A DNA stretch of 45,379 nucleotides from Clostridiales bacterium (GTDB lineage: Bacteria > Bacillota > Clostridia > Christensenellales > Aristaeellaceae): the NCBI GenBank assembly GCA_012517815.1, contig JAAYUF010000151.1, positions 1-45,379 on the forward strand. Reading direction: 5' to 3'. Position 1 is the stretch's first letter. Each line of letters starts with the position of its first letter. A program made the translations under genes and the position numbers. A model generated the notes under the pieces. That model was not told the DNA's origin. It did not search any database and worked only from the letters and a program-made list of their open reading frames with translations. Shown one piece after another: positions 33,584 through 42,154 of the stretch.

Positions 33584-35572
33584 GGGTATTCTCCTCCTCC
33601 GATTGTGTTTGAGTTTCCGCGCGAACCGGGCGACATGCACCGCCCGGGCGTGATGTTCGCACGCCTTATCGTAAGCCAGGTAGCAGCAACTCAGCGGCGG
33701 CACGCACAGGTCCGCATGGTGCGGGAATCCGTTGAATTCGCCCTTCTCCGACCGGATGACAAAGGCGTTGTACTGGTTGCTGCCCCCAAATTCCGCTCGG
33801 TCGGAATTGAAGATTTCGCGCAGCGTGCCTTCCAGCGGCAGCCCCACACGGTAGATGGGGTGGAAAACGGGCGTGAAGTTGACCACGCACAGCACCGCCC
33901 GGCCCCGCGCATCCGTGCGAAGGAAGCCGATCACGCTGTTGTCCGAATCGTTGGGCGCGATCCACTGGAAGCCGTCCCACGAGCGTTCCACCTCGTAGAA
34001 GGCCGGTGTATCGGCATACAGGTGGTTGAGCGCCTTCACATAGCGCTGCACCTGCGGATGCCTGTCGTACAAAAACAGGAACCAGTCCAGCTGATCGTCG
34101 TACTTCCACTCGATGAAGTGCGCAAACTCCCCGCCCATGAACAGGAGCTTCTTGCCCGGGTGCGCCATGGTATAGCCGTACAGCGCGCGCAGGCCGGCGA
34201 ATTTCTGCCACAGGTCGCCGGGGTTTTTATCCAGCATGCTGTGTTTGCCGTGCACGACCTCGTCGTGGGAAAACGGCAGGATGTAGTTCTCCGTGAAGGC
34301 GTACAGGAGGCTGAAGGTAAGCTTGTCGTGGTGGTACTTGCGGTATGCGGATTCTTTTTTAAGGTAGAACAGAATATCGTTCATCCAGCCCATGTTCCAC
34401 TTGAAGCCGAAGCCCAGCCCGCCCAGGTAGGTAGGCGCGGTCACCATGGGGTAGGCGGTGCTCTCCTCCGCAATGGTCATCACGCCGGCAAAGTCGTGAT
34501 AAATCGTCTCGTTAAGGCGGCGCAGGAAGTGGATAGCGTCGATGTTCTCCCGGCCGCCGTAGGCGTTGGGCAGCCACTGGCCCGGTTCCTTGCAGAAGTC
34601 GTAGTACAGCATTCCGCTGACTGCGTCCACGCGCAGGCCGTCGGCGTGAAACAGTTCCAGCCAGAAGCACGCGTTGCTCAGCAGATAGCTGCACACTTCG
34701 CCGCGCCCCAGGTCAAACAGCATCGTCCCCCATTGGGCGATCTCCCCGCGGCGGGGGTCGGGGTGGTTGTACAGCGCCGTGCCGTCCAGCTTGTAAAGCC
34801 CGGCCTCATCCCGGGGGAAGTGCGCGGGCACCCAGTCCAGGATCACGCCCAGGCCCGCCTGATGGCAGCGGTCGATCAACTCCATCAGCTGCAGGGGGGT
34901 GCCGTACCGCGCCGTCGCCGCGTAAAAGCCGGTCACCTGATACCCCCAGGACATATCCAGCGGGTGCTCCATCACGGGAAGCAATTCCACGTGGGTATAG
35001 CCCATGTCCTTCACATAGGGGATCAGTTGGTCGGCAAATTCCAGATAGTTCAGGTAACGGCCGTCCGCATGCCGCCGCCAGGAACCGATGTGAACCTCGT
35101 AAATATTTACGGGGCTCACGTAGGGGTTGTATGTGCTTCGTTTTTGCATCCACCGGTCGTCGCCCCAAACGTACCCGTCCAGATCGAACAGTCTGCTCGC
35201 GGTATGGGGCCGCAGTTCACAGCTGAAGCCGTAGGGATCGGCCTTCATCCGCCAGAGATCGTCCTGCCCCCACACGGCGTATTTATAACTGGGTTGGCCG
35301 TCGGCCGGCGTGTCGTGAAACAACTCGTCCTCGGATAGGCGCAGTTCCCACGTGCCGTCGTAGAGTTTCTGCATGGGGTGGCGGCTCCGGTCCCAGCCGT
35401 TGAAGCTTCCCACCAGCGCCACATGCCTGGCGTTGGGGGCCCAGAGGCAAAAGTGCCACCGTTTCGCGCCGTCCTCGTCACAGGGATGCGCGCCCAGCAT
35501 TTCATAGGCTCGTCGGTTGGTCCCCTGGTGGAACGCCTCGCGGATGTCCTGCGATGGCGGCGAATATTTCAT
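33404..35572 (-). CDS. glgB: Glycogen branching enzyme GlgB with basic C-terminal extension
   Basis: This encodes a 722-residue GH13 branching enzyme. An N-terminal CBM48 domain (about 25-130) precedes the alpha-amylase domain. Catalytic regions are [25 protein letters not shown] (nucleophile Asp), TIAEEST (acid Glu) and [11 protein letters not shown] (transition-state Asp). The family normally ends near PPLSCCYL. Here about 90 more residues follow, rich in Arg, Lys and Ala. Inside the extension, RRRRIPM is encoded by a perfect Shine-Dalgarno and ATG, so the last 59 residues may also be a separate protein. First gene of the glycogen operon. Confidence 0.95.
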   Translation of the reverse strand: MKYSPPSQDIREAFHQGTNRRAYEMLGAHPCDEDGAKRWHFCLWAPNARHVALVGSFNGWDRSRHPMQKLYDGTWELRLSEDELFHDTPADGQPSYKYAVWGQDDLWRMKADPYGFSCELRPHTASRLFDLDGYVWGDDRWMQKRSTYNPYVSPVNIYEVHIGSWRRHADGRYLNYLEFADQLIPYVKDMGYTHVELLPVMEHPLDMSWGYQVTGFYAATARYGTPLQLMELIDRCHQAGLGVILDWVPAHFPRDEAGLYKLDGTALYNHPDPRRGEIAQWGTMLFDLGRGEVCSYLLSNACFWLELFHADGLRVDAVSGMLYYDFCKEPGQWLPNAYGGRENIDAIHFLRRLNETIYHDFAGVMTIAEESTAYPMVTAPTYLGGLGFGFKWNMGWMNDILFYLKKESAYRKYHHDKLTFSLLYAFTENYILPFSHDEVVHGKHSMLDKNPGDLWQKFAGLRALYGYTMAHPGKKLLFMGGEFAHFIEWKYDDQLDWFLFLYDRHPQVQRYVKALNHLYADTPAFYEVERSWDGFQWIAPNDSDNSVIGFLRTDARGRAVLCVVNFTPVFHPIYRVGLPLEGTLREIFNSDRAEFGGSNQYNAFVIRSEKGEFNGFPHHADLCVPPLSCCYLAYDKACEHHARAVHVARFARKLKHNRRRRIPMPDDSRTLALAAKDDRTATLKAKAEAAKAKAKETAKSPGKGTAVTDQKELAKGRAVRKK

Positions 35573-35894
35573 CGGGTGTTTCCCCCTTGTTCAGTGAAAT
35601 GCGGCCGCACGCCGGTATGATACCCCTTGTGGGCGGGATGCCGATGGAATGGCACAGCCGCCGCTACGCAACGCGCGGATATGCCGACACCGGCCCGCCG
35701 CGCCAGCGCGGGCTTTGATGGCTTTCTTTCTTCCAAACGTACAGAACTTTTTCTAAGTTCTATTTTATGCGCAAAGGTGGCCTTTCGTCAAGAGAGGCAG
35801 CGGCTTTTTTTCGCGAAGGCAGCCGTTTGGGCAACGTTTGCGAACCGCCCGGCGGCAAATTCTGTCAAGGACCGCCCCGCGGGGAAAAAAACGG

Positions 35895-35922
35895 TTGACA
35901 AACCGGCGGATTCAGGTATAAT
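35895..35922 (+). promoter_or_regulatory. Promoter of rplJL
   Basis: Perfect TTGACA, a 16-base spacer and perfect TATAAT. The transcript would start near 35929, just before the L10 leader. Confidence 0.9.
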
Positions 35923-35929
35923 ACTCCTT

Positions 35930-36066
35930 GATTCATTAGGAACCTATGCCGTAGACAGCGAGCGGGGGCAACCCCATAAAGGCGCGCAAGCGACACTCGC
36001 CGAGGCGTAAGGCGGGAGAAATCCCATGCGACTTGTCGCCCTTGCGCCCGCAAGGGTTTTCTTTTT
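35930..36066 (+). ncRNA. Ribosomal protein L10 leader with terminator-type hairpin
   Basis: The leader contains CCGTAGACAGCGAGCG and later CTCGCCGAGG, the paired signature of the L10(L12)4 binding site in Firmicutes. A hairpin CCCTTGC-GCCC-GCAAGGG (36039-36056) followed by TTTTCTTTTT completes it. L10 in excess is expected to bind the leader and favour termination before rplJ. Confidence 0.9.
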
Positions 36067-36104
36067 GGAATCGCACGATTCTGAAAAAGGAGGTGCAACC
36101 CCCC

Positions 36105-36626
36105 ATGAGCAACAACCTGGAGCTCAAGAAACAAGCCGTGTCCGAGATTACGAAGAAATTTCAGGACGCCAAGAGCGTGGTGGTGGTCAACTACAGCGGC
36201 CTCACCGTGGAGCAGGTAACCGCCCTGCGCGCGCAGTGCCGCGCCGCGAAGGTGGACTACTGTGTGCTGAAGAACACGCTGGCCCGCCGCGCGCTGGACG
36301 ATCTGCAGATCACCGGCCTGGACGACGTGCTCAACGGCCCGTCCGCGTTCGTATTCGGCCTGGACGACGTCGTGGCGCCCGCCAAGATCATCAGCGACTT
36401 CATGGAAAAGTCCAAGGTCGAGGTCATCAAGGTGAAAGCCGGCCTGATGGGCAGCGAGATCATGACGGCCGCGAAGGTTTCCGAGCTGGCCAAGGTTCCC
36501 AGCCGCGACATCCTGCTGGCCCGCCTGCTGGGCAGCCTGCAGGGCAGCATCAGCGGCTTCGTGCGCGTGCTGGACGCGATCGCCAAGAAGCAGAGCGAAG
36601 GCGACGCGGTCCCCGCCGAGGCGTAA
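36105..36626 (+). CDS. rplJ: 50S ribosomal protein L10
   Basis: This encodes 173 residues. The N-terminal rRNA-binding part (KKFQDAKSVVVVNYSGLTVEQ, then YCVLKNTLARRAL) and C-terminal helix that carries the L7/L12 dimers are typical. It anchors the ribosomal stalk. AAAGGAGG lies 10 bases before the ATG at 36105. It is directly under L10-leader control and is followed by rplL after 55 bases. Confidence 0.98.
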   Translation: MSNNLELKKQAVSEITKKFQDAKSVVVVNYSGLTVEQVTALRAQCRAAKVDYCVLKNTLARRALDDLQITGLDDVLNGPSAFVFGLDDVVAPAKIISDFMEKSKVEVIKVKAGLMGSEIMTAAKVSELAKVPSRDILLARLLGSLQGSISGFVRVLDAIAKKQSEGDAVPAEA

Positions 36627-36681
36627 CCGGAGGGTTTACCCTTCCACCCCACAACTGGAGAATTGAACGGAGGTTAATCAC

Positions 36682-37053
36682 ATGACGCACGAGGAATTTA
36701 TTGCCGAGATTGAGAAAATGTCCGTGCTGGAACTCAACGACCTGGTGAAGGCCCTGGAAGAGAAGTTTGGCGTTTCCGCCGCCGCCGCCGTGGTCGCCGC
36801 TCCCGCCGCCGGCGCCGCTGCCGCGGTTGTTGAGGAAAAGACCGAGTTCGACGTCATCCTCAAGGATGCCGGCTCCGAGAAGATCAAGGTCATCAAGGTC
36901 GTCCGCGAAGTCATCAGCGGCCTGGGCCTGAAGGAAGCCAAGGATCTGGTCGAGGGCACGCCCAAGACCATCAAGGAAGGCGCTTCCAAGGAAGAAGCCG
37001 AGAAGATCAAAGCCAAGTTCGCCGAAGTCGGCGCCACCATCGAGATCAAGTAA
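36682..37053 (+). CDS. rplL: 50S ribosomal protein L7/L12
   Basis: This encodes 123 residues. An N-terminal dimerisation domain ([19 protein letters not shown]), an Ala/Gly-rich hinge ([17 protein letters not shown]) and the C-terminal factor-binding domain ([20 protein letters not shown]) are all clear. It recruits translation GTPases to the ribosome. CGGAGG precedes the ATG. Confidence 0.98.
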   Translation: MTHEEFIAEIEKMSVLELNDLVKALEEKFGVSAAAAVVAAPAAGAAAAVVEEKTEFDVILKDAGSEKIKVIKVVREVISGLGLKEAKDLVEGTPKTIKEGASKEEAEKIKAKFAEVGATIEIK

Positions 37054-37079
37054 TCCACGGCCGGGTGATACCGGGCCGC

Positions 37080-37109
37080 GAAGCCCCCGGCCGTCAGGCC
37101 GGGGGCTTC
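37080..37109 (+). terminator. Terminator after rplL
   Basis: A perfect 13-bp stem GAAGCCCCCGGCC with loop GTCA and its complement lies 27 bases past the stop. The T tract is poor (CGTCTGT). Confidence 0.8.
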
Positions 37110-37125
37110 GTCTGTCCCGCGCGAC

Positions 37126-37205
37126 GGATGCGATTTTCATTCAGGAGCGCATCCAGGCCCACATGCGATTTTCAGGTACGCATCCAAGCCTACGTTCGAT
37201 TTCTG
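37126..37205. repeat. Short direct repeats, each able to form a hairpin
   Basis: ATGCGATTTTCA occurs at 37128 and 37163, followed in each case by a CGCATCCA segment, with a third degenerate TTCGATTTCTG. Within each unit ATGCG and CGCAT can pair (GGATGCG / CGCATCC in the first). Confidence 0.6.
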
Positions 37206-37533
37206 CTGTGACGAGGATCGAAAGGGAAGGGGGCGCGGGGCCGCGCCGGGCTTTCGGGGCGAGGTCGCAGGAGCGGGCGCCGTATCGGGAGGCGTTACAG
37301 GAAAAAACTCGTATCGCGCCGGAGCATGGATCGCCGCGGCGCGCCGCACGGTTGAACGTTGCCGCAACAAGGGTCGTTTCCAAAGCCAGACGGCCCCCCA
37401 TGGCGGGGACCGCCAACCGTTGCCGTTTGGAATCCGTCGGCGCGGCCTGTCAACGGCGAGGAAGAACCGGCCTCCGTCCCCCTGCGGAGGAACACGGCGG
37501 CCGGTGTATGATTCGTTGCGCTGCCACAGGTTT

Positions 37534-38724
37534 TCAGTCGTACTCGTACGCCATCACAAGGCCGCCCATATTGTCCAGGCTGGCGATATAGCCGCTGGCG
37601 GGGTTTGGCACCGGAAACTCGTACGTATCGGCATCCTCGGCCGCCATGCGGTAGACCTCGTAGCGCAGGGCGCCGTCCTCGTAGAGGCAGATGTGCGGAT
37701 GGGAAATCAGGAATTCCACGTACTCTTCCAGGCAGTAGTCCAAAATCCGCATCGCGGTGGCATGCGCCTCGCCCACATAGCGGTACAGGTTGATCTGCGC
37801 GCTCACGCCCGTTTTGTAGGATTTATCCTCCCAGGCGGACGTGGGGAAGTCGGTGGTGGGGAAGCGGAAAATCACGCCGTATTTCCAGCTGTTGGTCGTA
37901 AACCACTTGCCCTGCAAGGATTCCTGAAATTTCTGCTTGCCGACCTCCGGGTCGTTCTTGTTGTAGATATCCATCCGGAACGACAGCCCGGTCTGATACT
38001 CGCTGGTGCCGGGGTAGTTGACGGTTTTCTTCGTCTGCTCAATCAGGATATCCCCGCTGTATTTTCCGCTGAGCTTCTCCATCTGGTTGTTGAAAAGCTC
38101 GGTCTGCGTATCGTTGGTGCGGTAGGCTTCGCGGACGATGTAATCGGCCAGGCCGTCGGTGGCCGCGCCCGCAATCATGGCGCTGAGCGCGTCGTAGGCG
38201 TTCTGGAACAGCTTGACGTTGCCGTCGGTCACCGCGATTTTCCAGCCGCTGGCGTTGCCAACGCTCACCATCCCCGCGTCGCTGAAATCGGCGGGCAGCG
38301 CGTGCCAGGGGTTGACCAGCAGCATGCCGCCGTTGATCAGGGTCGCGCGGTCGCCCGTTTCCATGCGGGTGTTTTCCAGCTCGTTGTAGCCCTCGTCCTC
38401 CAGACGCCAGGGTTTATCGTCCAGCGTCGCCTCCCAGAACGCCAGATCCTGGGACGTCGTTTCGCCGGTCTGGGGGTCGACCGTCGTATTGCGGCTGTTG
38501 CGCAACTCGTTCATCTTCGCGTTGAACTCCTGCTCGCCGTCGGTGTTCAGCCTGTCGATCTCCGCGCGTTTCGCCTTATAGTCGGTTTGCACCGAGGCGT
38601 TGCACAGCAGAAAAATCGCCGCGCTGACCACCACCACAGCCGCAAGGACGACCGTGACGCGCACCAAAAGCCTGTACGGGTCGCGTTTCATCTTATGGAT
38701 TTTCTTGTTGGCGTTCACTCGCAT
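37534..38724 (-). CDS. Membrane-anchored VanY-like protein lacking catalytic residues
   Basis: This encodes about 396 residues. A basic start and one membrane helix (about 17-41) precede a short charged linker and an extracellular domain. The domain is recognisably VanY/M15B-like by comparison with the two proteins at 40.5-42.1 kb. GTSEYQTGLSFRMD corresponds to their GxSEHQ(T/L)GLAxD; YGVIFRFPTTDF to YGFIVRYP; INLYRYVG to EPWHLRYVG. All four catalytic or zinc positions are replaced (His to Tyr, Asp to Arg, Glu to Gln, His to Leu). It begins 39 bases after parB, presumably in the parAB operon. The start may be GTG at 38733 or 38730 or ATG at 38724. No known function. Confidence 0.8.
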   Translation of the reverse strand: MRVNANKKIHKMKRDPYRLLVRVTVVLAAVVVVSAAIFLLCNASVQTDYKAKRAEIDRLNTDGEQEFNAKMNELRNSRNTTVDPQTGETTSQDLAFWEATLDDKPWRLEDEGYNELENTRMETGDRATLINGGMLLVNPWHALPADFSDAGMVSVGNASGWKIAVTDGNVKLFQNAYDALSAMIAGAATDGLADYIVREAYRTNDTQTELFNNQMEKLSGKYSGDILIEQTKKTVNYPGTSEYQTGLSFRMDIYNKNDPEVGKQKFQESLQGKWFTTNSWKYGVIFRFPTTDFPTSAWEDKSYKTGVSAQINLYRYVGEAHATAMRILDYCLEEYVEFLISHPHICLYEDGALRYEVYRMAAEDADTYEFPVPNPASGYIASLDNMGGLVMAYEYD

Positions 38725-38762
38725 AGCCACCACCCATTCCTTGCTCGCGGTCCGGCGCGCCG

Positions 38763-39614
38763 TCAGTCGGCCAGGCGTCCGAAGACCTCGTAAATATGCT
38801 CCAGTTCCTGTGCGGTGCTGTAGGTCAGCGTTATTTTACCCTTGCGCTCGTTTCCGGCCAGAATGGTCTTCACGCCCAGCGCCTCGCGCATGACGTTTTG
38901 CAGGGAGGAAAGCTCCGGGCTGAGCCCGGCGGCGGCGGGTACAGTCGCGCGTTCGCGGGTCGGCTGCTTCTGGGCGATTTCTTCCAGCCGGCGAACGGTA
39001 TAATCGTGCAGCACCGTCTGATGCGCCAGCTCCAGCTGGCGGCTTTCCGGCGATACGCCGGCCAGCACGCGCGCGTGCCCGGCGGAAAGCTCCCCGTTGA
39101 TTACCATCTGGATCACGTTCTCAGGCAGGGTCAGCAGCCGCAGCAGGTTTGCAACGGCGGGGCGGCTTTTGCCCAGCCGCTTGGCGGTTTCCTCCTGGGT
39201 ATAGCCGCACTGCTGGATCAGGCTGCGGATCGCCTGCGCCTCCTCGATAGGGTTTAGGTCCTCGCGCTGCAAATTCTCGATCAGCGCGGCTTCCAGCTGC
39301 TGCTCTTCCGTCAGGCTGCGCGCGATGCAGGGAATCGTCGTCAGGCCCGCCAGCCGCGCGGCGCGGTAACGCCGTTCTCCCGCGACGATGCGGTAGCGCG
39401 TGCCGTTCTCCACCACCAGAATCGGTTGCAGGACGCCCGCCTGCCGGATGCTGTCGGCCAGCTGCTCCAGCGTGTCCTTGTTAAAGTCCTTGCGGGGCTG
39501 GGACAGGTTGGGGTCGATATCGGCGATCGGAATCTCGCGCACGGTGGTGTCCAGAAAATCGTCATTTTGGGGAAGGAGGGCGTCCAACCCACGTCCGAGA
39601 CCGGTTCTTTTCAT
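38763..39614 (-). CDS. parB: Chromosome-partitioning CTPase/DNA-binding protein ParB
   Basis: This encodes 283 residues. It starts KRTGLGRGLDALLP, then carries the CTP-binding ParB/Srx domain (PRKDF, GERRYRAARLAGL), NLQREDLNPIEEA and an HTH region YTQEETAKRLGKSRPAVANLLRLL, then a C-terminal dimerisation domain. It loads at parS and slides along DNA; no full parS site is in this window. It lies 45 bases after parA. The usual gidB/noc neighbours are absent, so this may not be next to oriC. Confidence 0.96.
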   Translation of the reverse strand: MKRTGLGRGLDALLPQNDDFLDTTVREIPIADIDPNLSQPRKDFNKDTLEQLADSIRQAGVLQPILVVENGTRYRIVAGERRYRAARLAGLTTIPCIARSLTEEQQLEAALIENLQREDLNPIEEAQAIRSLIQQCGYTQEETAKRLGKSRPAVANLLRLLTLPENVIQMVINGELSAGHARVLAGVSPESRQLELAHQTVLHDYTVRRLEEIAQKQPTRERATVPAAAGLSPELSSLQNVMREALGVKTILAGNERKGKITLTYSTAQELEHIYEVFGRLAD

Positions 39615-39659
39615 TGGTAGTTCCCCCTTCCGCAGTTTCGCGCGGCGGCCGGTCCGGCG

Positions 39660-40418
39660 CTACTCATTCCGCTCCAGGATTTCCCGCGCCAGCTGCCGGT
39701 AGGATTCGGCCCCCAGGCTCTTGGTATCGTACACGTGGATCGGCACCCCGTGGCTGGGGGCCTCGCCCAGACGGACGTTGCGCGGAATGGCGGTGGCGTA
39801 CACCTTGTTGCGGAAATGCTTCTTGACGGAATCCACCACCTGAAGGCCCAGGTTGGTGCGGCCGTCAAGCATGGTCAGCAGCACGCCCTCGATATCCAGG
39901 CCCGGGTTAAAGCTGTGTTTCACGCGGTTGATGGTGTTGACAAGGCTGGACACGCCCTCCAGCGCATAATACTCGCACTGGATGGGCACCAGCACGCGCT
40001 GCGCGCCGGTAAGCGCATTGACCGTCAGGAGCCCCAGCGAAGGCGGGCAATCGATAAAAATGAAGTCGTACTCGCCCTCGATCGCCTGCAAGGCCCGTTT
40101 GAGGCGGTATTCGCGTTCCGCCATTCCCACCAGTTCCAGTTCCGCGCCTGCCAGCCGGATATCCGCCGGAGCCAGCCTCAGGCCGGGGACGCCTGTTTCC
40201 ACAATGGTCGCGGCCAGCGTGGCGCGGCCCATCAGCGCCTCGTACACGGTCAGGTTGCCGGCGCGCAGGCCCAGCCCGCTGGTGGAGTTGCCCTGCGGAT
40301 CCAGATCAATCAGGAGGATCCGCTTGCCCAGTTCTGCCAGGCACGCGGTCAGGTTGATCGCCGTGGTGGTCTTGCCGACGCCGCCTTTTTGGTTGGTGAT
40401 GGCAATCGTCTTCCCCAT
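39660..40418 (-). CDS. parA: Chromosome-partitioning ATPase ParA (Soj)
   Basis: This encodes 252 residues with the deviant Walker A motif NQKGGVGKTTTAINL at residues 8-22, LLIDLDPQGNSTSGLG and FIFIDCPPSLGLLT. It works with ParB in origin segregation and DnaA control. Length is normal. It has its own promoter 45 bases upstream and a GAGGA ribosome site. It is distinguished from MinD in this window by the DPQGN switch and lack of a membrane-targeting tail. Confidence 0.97.
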   Translation of the reverse strand: MGKTIAITNQKGGVGKTTTAINLTACLAELGKRILLIDLDPQGNSTSGLGLRAGNLTVYEALMGRATLAATIVETGVPGLRLAPADIRLAGAELELVGMAEREYRLKRALQAIEGEYDFIFIDCPPSLGLLTVNALTGAQRVLVPIQCEYYALEGVSSLVNTINRVKHSFNPGLDIEGVLLTMLDGRTNLGLQVVDSVKKHFRNKVYATAIPRNVRLGEAPSHGVPIHVYDTKSLGAESYRQLAREILERNE

Positions 40419-40462
40419 ATCATCAATCCTCGTCTCGCTTGTGCGGTCGATAAGCCTTGAAT

Positions 40463-40491
40463 ATTCTACCGTTTTTTATGGCAAATGTAAA
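40463..40491 (-). promoter_or_regulatory. Promoter of parAB
   Basis: The minus strand has TTTACA, a 17-base spacer and TAGAAT, ending about 45 bases before the parA ATG. Confidence 0.8.
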
Positions 40492-40505
40492 GAGCGCCGG
40501 GTATG

Positions 40506-40537
40506 AAAACCGCACGGCCGGAACCCCGGCCGCGCGG
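40506..40537 (-). terminator. Terminator between the carboxypeptidase operon and parA
   Basis: The minus strand has a 12-bp GC stem (one mismatch) with loop GGTT, followed by TTTTC, 18 bases past the carboxypeptidase stop. Confidence 0.8.
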
Positions 40538-40554
40538 CGTGTGCCGTTTGCACG

Positions 40555-41439
40555 CTAGAAGGAAAGCGAAACCTCGGCGTCTCCGTCCTCGCCGTAGACG
40601 TCCAGCACGGTCGATTCGAAACCGTTGGCCCGGCGCGTGCTCTCCAACAGCAGCTGCGCGTCGACATCGCCGCCGGCCGCCGTAAACTCCGCCAGCGCGG
40701 CCTGCCACGTTTCGGTGAACTCTTCCAGGCTCAAGCCCGAGTTTTTAATGTATCCGGCGATCTCGCGGCCGACGTAGCGCAGGTGCCAGGGCTCGTAGGG
40801 CACGCGGGTGATCTCTTCCTTATCCGCCGGATAGCGGACGATGAAACCGTACGCATAGCAGTTTTCTTCCATCCACTGGGCTTCGGGCGTCTGGTAGAAG
40901 GAATCGTTCATGTACTGGTTGTTGGCGTTATAGTCCACGCTCAGCACGTCGCACGCAAGCCCGGTCTGGTGTTCGCTAGCGCCCGGGGGGCTGCTGATGC
41001 CGTCGTCCACGCCGTTGTTGCGCGCCAGATAGTTGTTGTAGGTGGTCTTTTGCGTGCCGTAGCTGCGGTAGCCGCTTTTCAGCACCAGCCGCAGGCCGCC
41101 CTCGCTGCTGAACTGCTTTTCCTTCCACGTGCCGTCGCTGCCCTGAACCCGATAGGTGTACGCCGTCACCAGCGAAGCGTCCTCAAACATCTTCTCCAAC
41201 GCCTGGGAAGCGACCTCGCGCATCTCGATCTTGCTGCTGGAGGCGCGCTTGACGGGCACCGCCACCAGATCGCCGGGTTTATCGCTCTCTTTAAGCATAT
41301 GGTCTCGGTTGACCAGAATGGCGTGGTCGCTTTGCAGTTCGGTCAGCGAAACGGTGAACGTCCACGCCGCTTCGGCCGGCGCGCAGGACAACGTCGCCAG
41401 CAGGGCCAGCGCCAGCAGCACGGCTGTCAGTCTCTTCAT
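40555..41439 (-). CDS. Secreted D-alanyl-D-alanine carboxypeptidase, VanY / M15B family
   Basis: This encodes 294 residues with a signal peptide (RLTAVLLALALLATLSCAPAEA) and an M15B domain. SGYRSYGTQKTTY is the conserved arginine region; GASEHQTGLACD gives zinc ligands His157 and Asp164; EPWHLRYVG gives the catalytic Glu216 and third ligand His219. Such enzymes trim the terminal D-Ala from peptidoglycan stems. About 65 extra residues follow the domain. It overlaps the preceding paralogue by 4 bases (ATGA), so translation is coupled. Confidence 0.93.
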   Translation of the reverse strand: MKRLTAVLLALALLATLSCAPAEAAWTFTVSLTELQSDHAILVNRDHMLKESDKPGDLVAVPVKRASSSKIEMREVASQALEKMFEDASLVTAYTYRVQGSDGTWKEKQFSSEGGLRLVLKSGYRSYGTQKTTYNNYLARNNGVDDGISSPPGASEHQTGLACDVLSVDYNANNQYMNDSFYQTPEAQWMEENCYAYGFIVRYPADKEEITRVPYEPWHLRYVGREIAGYIKNSGLSLEEFTETWQAALAEFTAAGGDVDAQLLLESTRRANGFESTVLDVYGEDGDAEVSLSF

Positions 41440-42125
41440 GGGCGCACCTCGCTCGTCTGTTGGATCAGGAACTCGTAAATTTCCAGCCGGTGGGCGGAAA
41501 CGTAACTTTCCATCGGCAGGCCGGAGTCAAAAATCGCCTTGGCGTAGGCTTTTCCCACATAGCGGACGTGCCACGGCTCAAAGGCGTAGCCTGTGACGTC
41601 CTCCTGCCCCTTCTGGTAGCGCACGATAAAGCCGTACCGGTACGCGTTCGCGTTGACCCACTGCCCGGCCTTGGTGTTGCCAAAACCCGAGCTCAGTTGC
41701 GAGCCGCCCTTCTGGGCCAGATCCATCGCCAGCCCCAGCTGATGCTCGCTGGTGCCCGGCAGCGCCACGAGGGAATCGGCCACTTCCTGGCCGGCCGTTT
41801 TATGTTTGCGGGCATAAATGGTGGCTTGCTTGGCATAGCTTCGATACCCGGACACCGTGGAAAGCCCCGCCTTATCGGCCTTGGCCGCCTGGAACATCTC
41901 CTCCAGCGCCGTGGCGGCTTCGTCCCGCATGGCTTGCCGCATGCCGGTCGCGTTCACCGTACGAACCTCGGGCACATACGCTTCATGGATCGCATGCTGG
42001 CGGTTGACCAGAAAAAACGGGCCGTCGATGTTCTTGTCGGGCATCGCCACGTCCATCCCGCCCTTGAGCAGCGTGGCGGACAGCGCGACGACGGAGAGGA
42101 TGTTCTGCAACAGCAACTGATTCAC
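41436..42125 (-). CDS. Second D-alanyl-D-alanine carboxypeptidase, VanY / M15B family
   Basis: This encodes about 229 residues. The N-terminus is hydrophobic (LLLQNILSVVALSATLLKGG) but lacks basic residues, so export may be atypical or the start misplaced. The enzyme signature is complete: SGYRSYAKQATIY, GTSEHQLGLAMD with His128 and Asp135, and EPWHVRYVG with Glu183 and His186. The GTG start lies very close to AGGAG; a TTG at codon 4 has better spacing. It follows hflX by 29 bases. Confidence 0.92.
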   Translation of the reverse strand: MNQLLLQNILSVVALSATLLKGGMDVAMPDKNIDGPFFLVNRQHAIHEAYVPEVRTVNATGMRQAMRDEAATALEEMFQAAKADKAGLSTVSGYRSYAKQATIYARKHKTAGQEVADSLVALPGTSEHQLGLAMDLAQKGGSQLSSGFGNTKAGQWVNANAYRYGFIVRYQKGQEDVTGYAFEPWHVRYVGKAYAKAIFDSGLPMESYVSAHRLEIYEFLIQQTSEVRP

Positions 42126-42154
42126 GCTCCTAGACGATGGCTGGGCACATACAT

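Larger units (their letters stand above)
35573..36104. other. Divergent region between glgB and rplJ
   Basis: It holds the L10 promoter and leader. Nearer glgB, minus-strand TATCAT (35617-35622) is a possible -10 without a clear -35, and a 7-bp inverted repeat AGAACTT-TTTCT-AAGTTCT lies at 35743-35761. Confidence 0.6.
37054..37533. other. Convergent intergenic region after rplL
   Basis: It holds the rplL terminator and imperfect direct repeats at 37126-37205. The remaining 320 bases are GC-rich with no recognisable gene or RNA. Confidence 0.6.
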
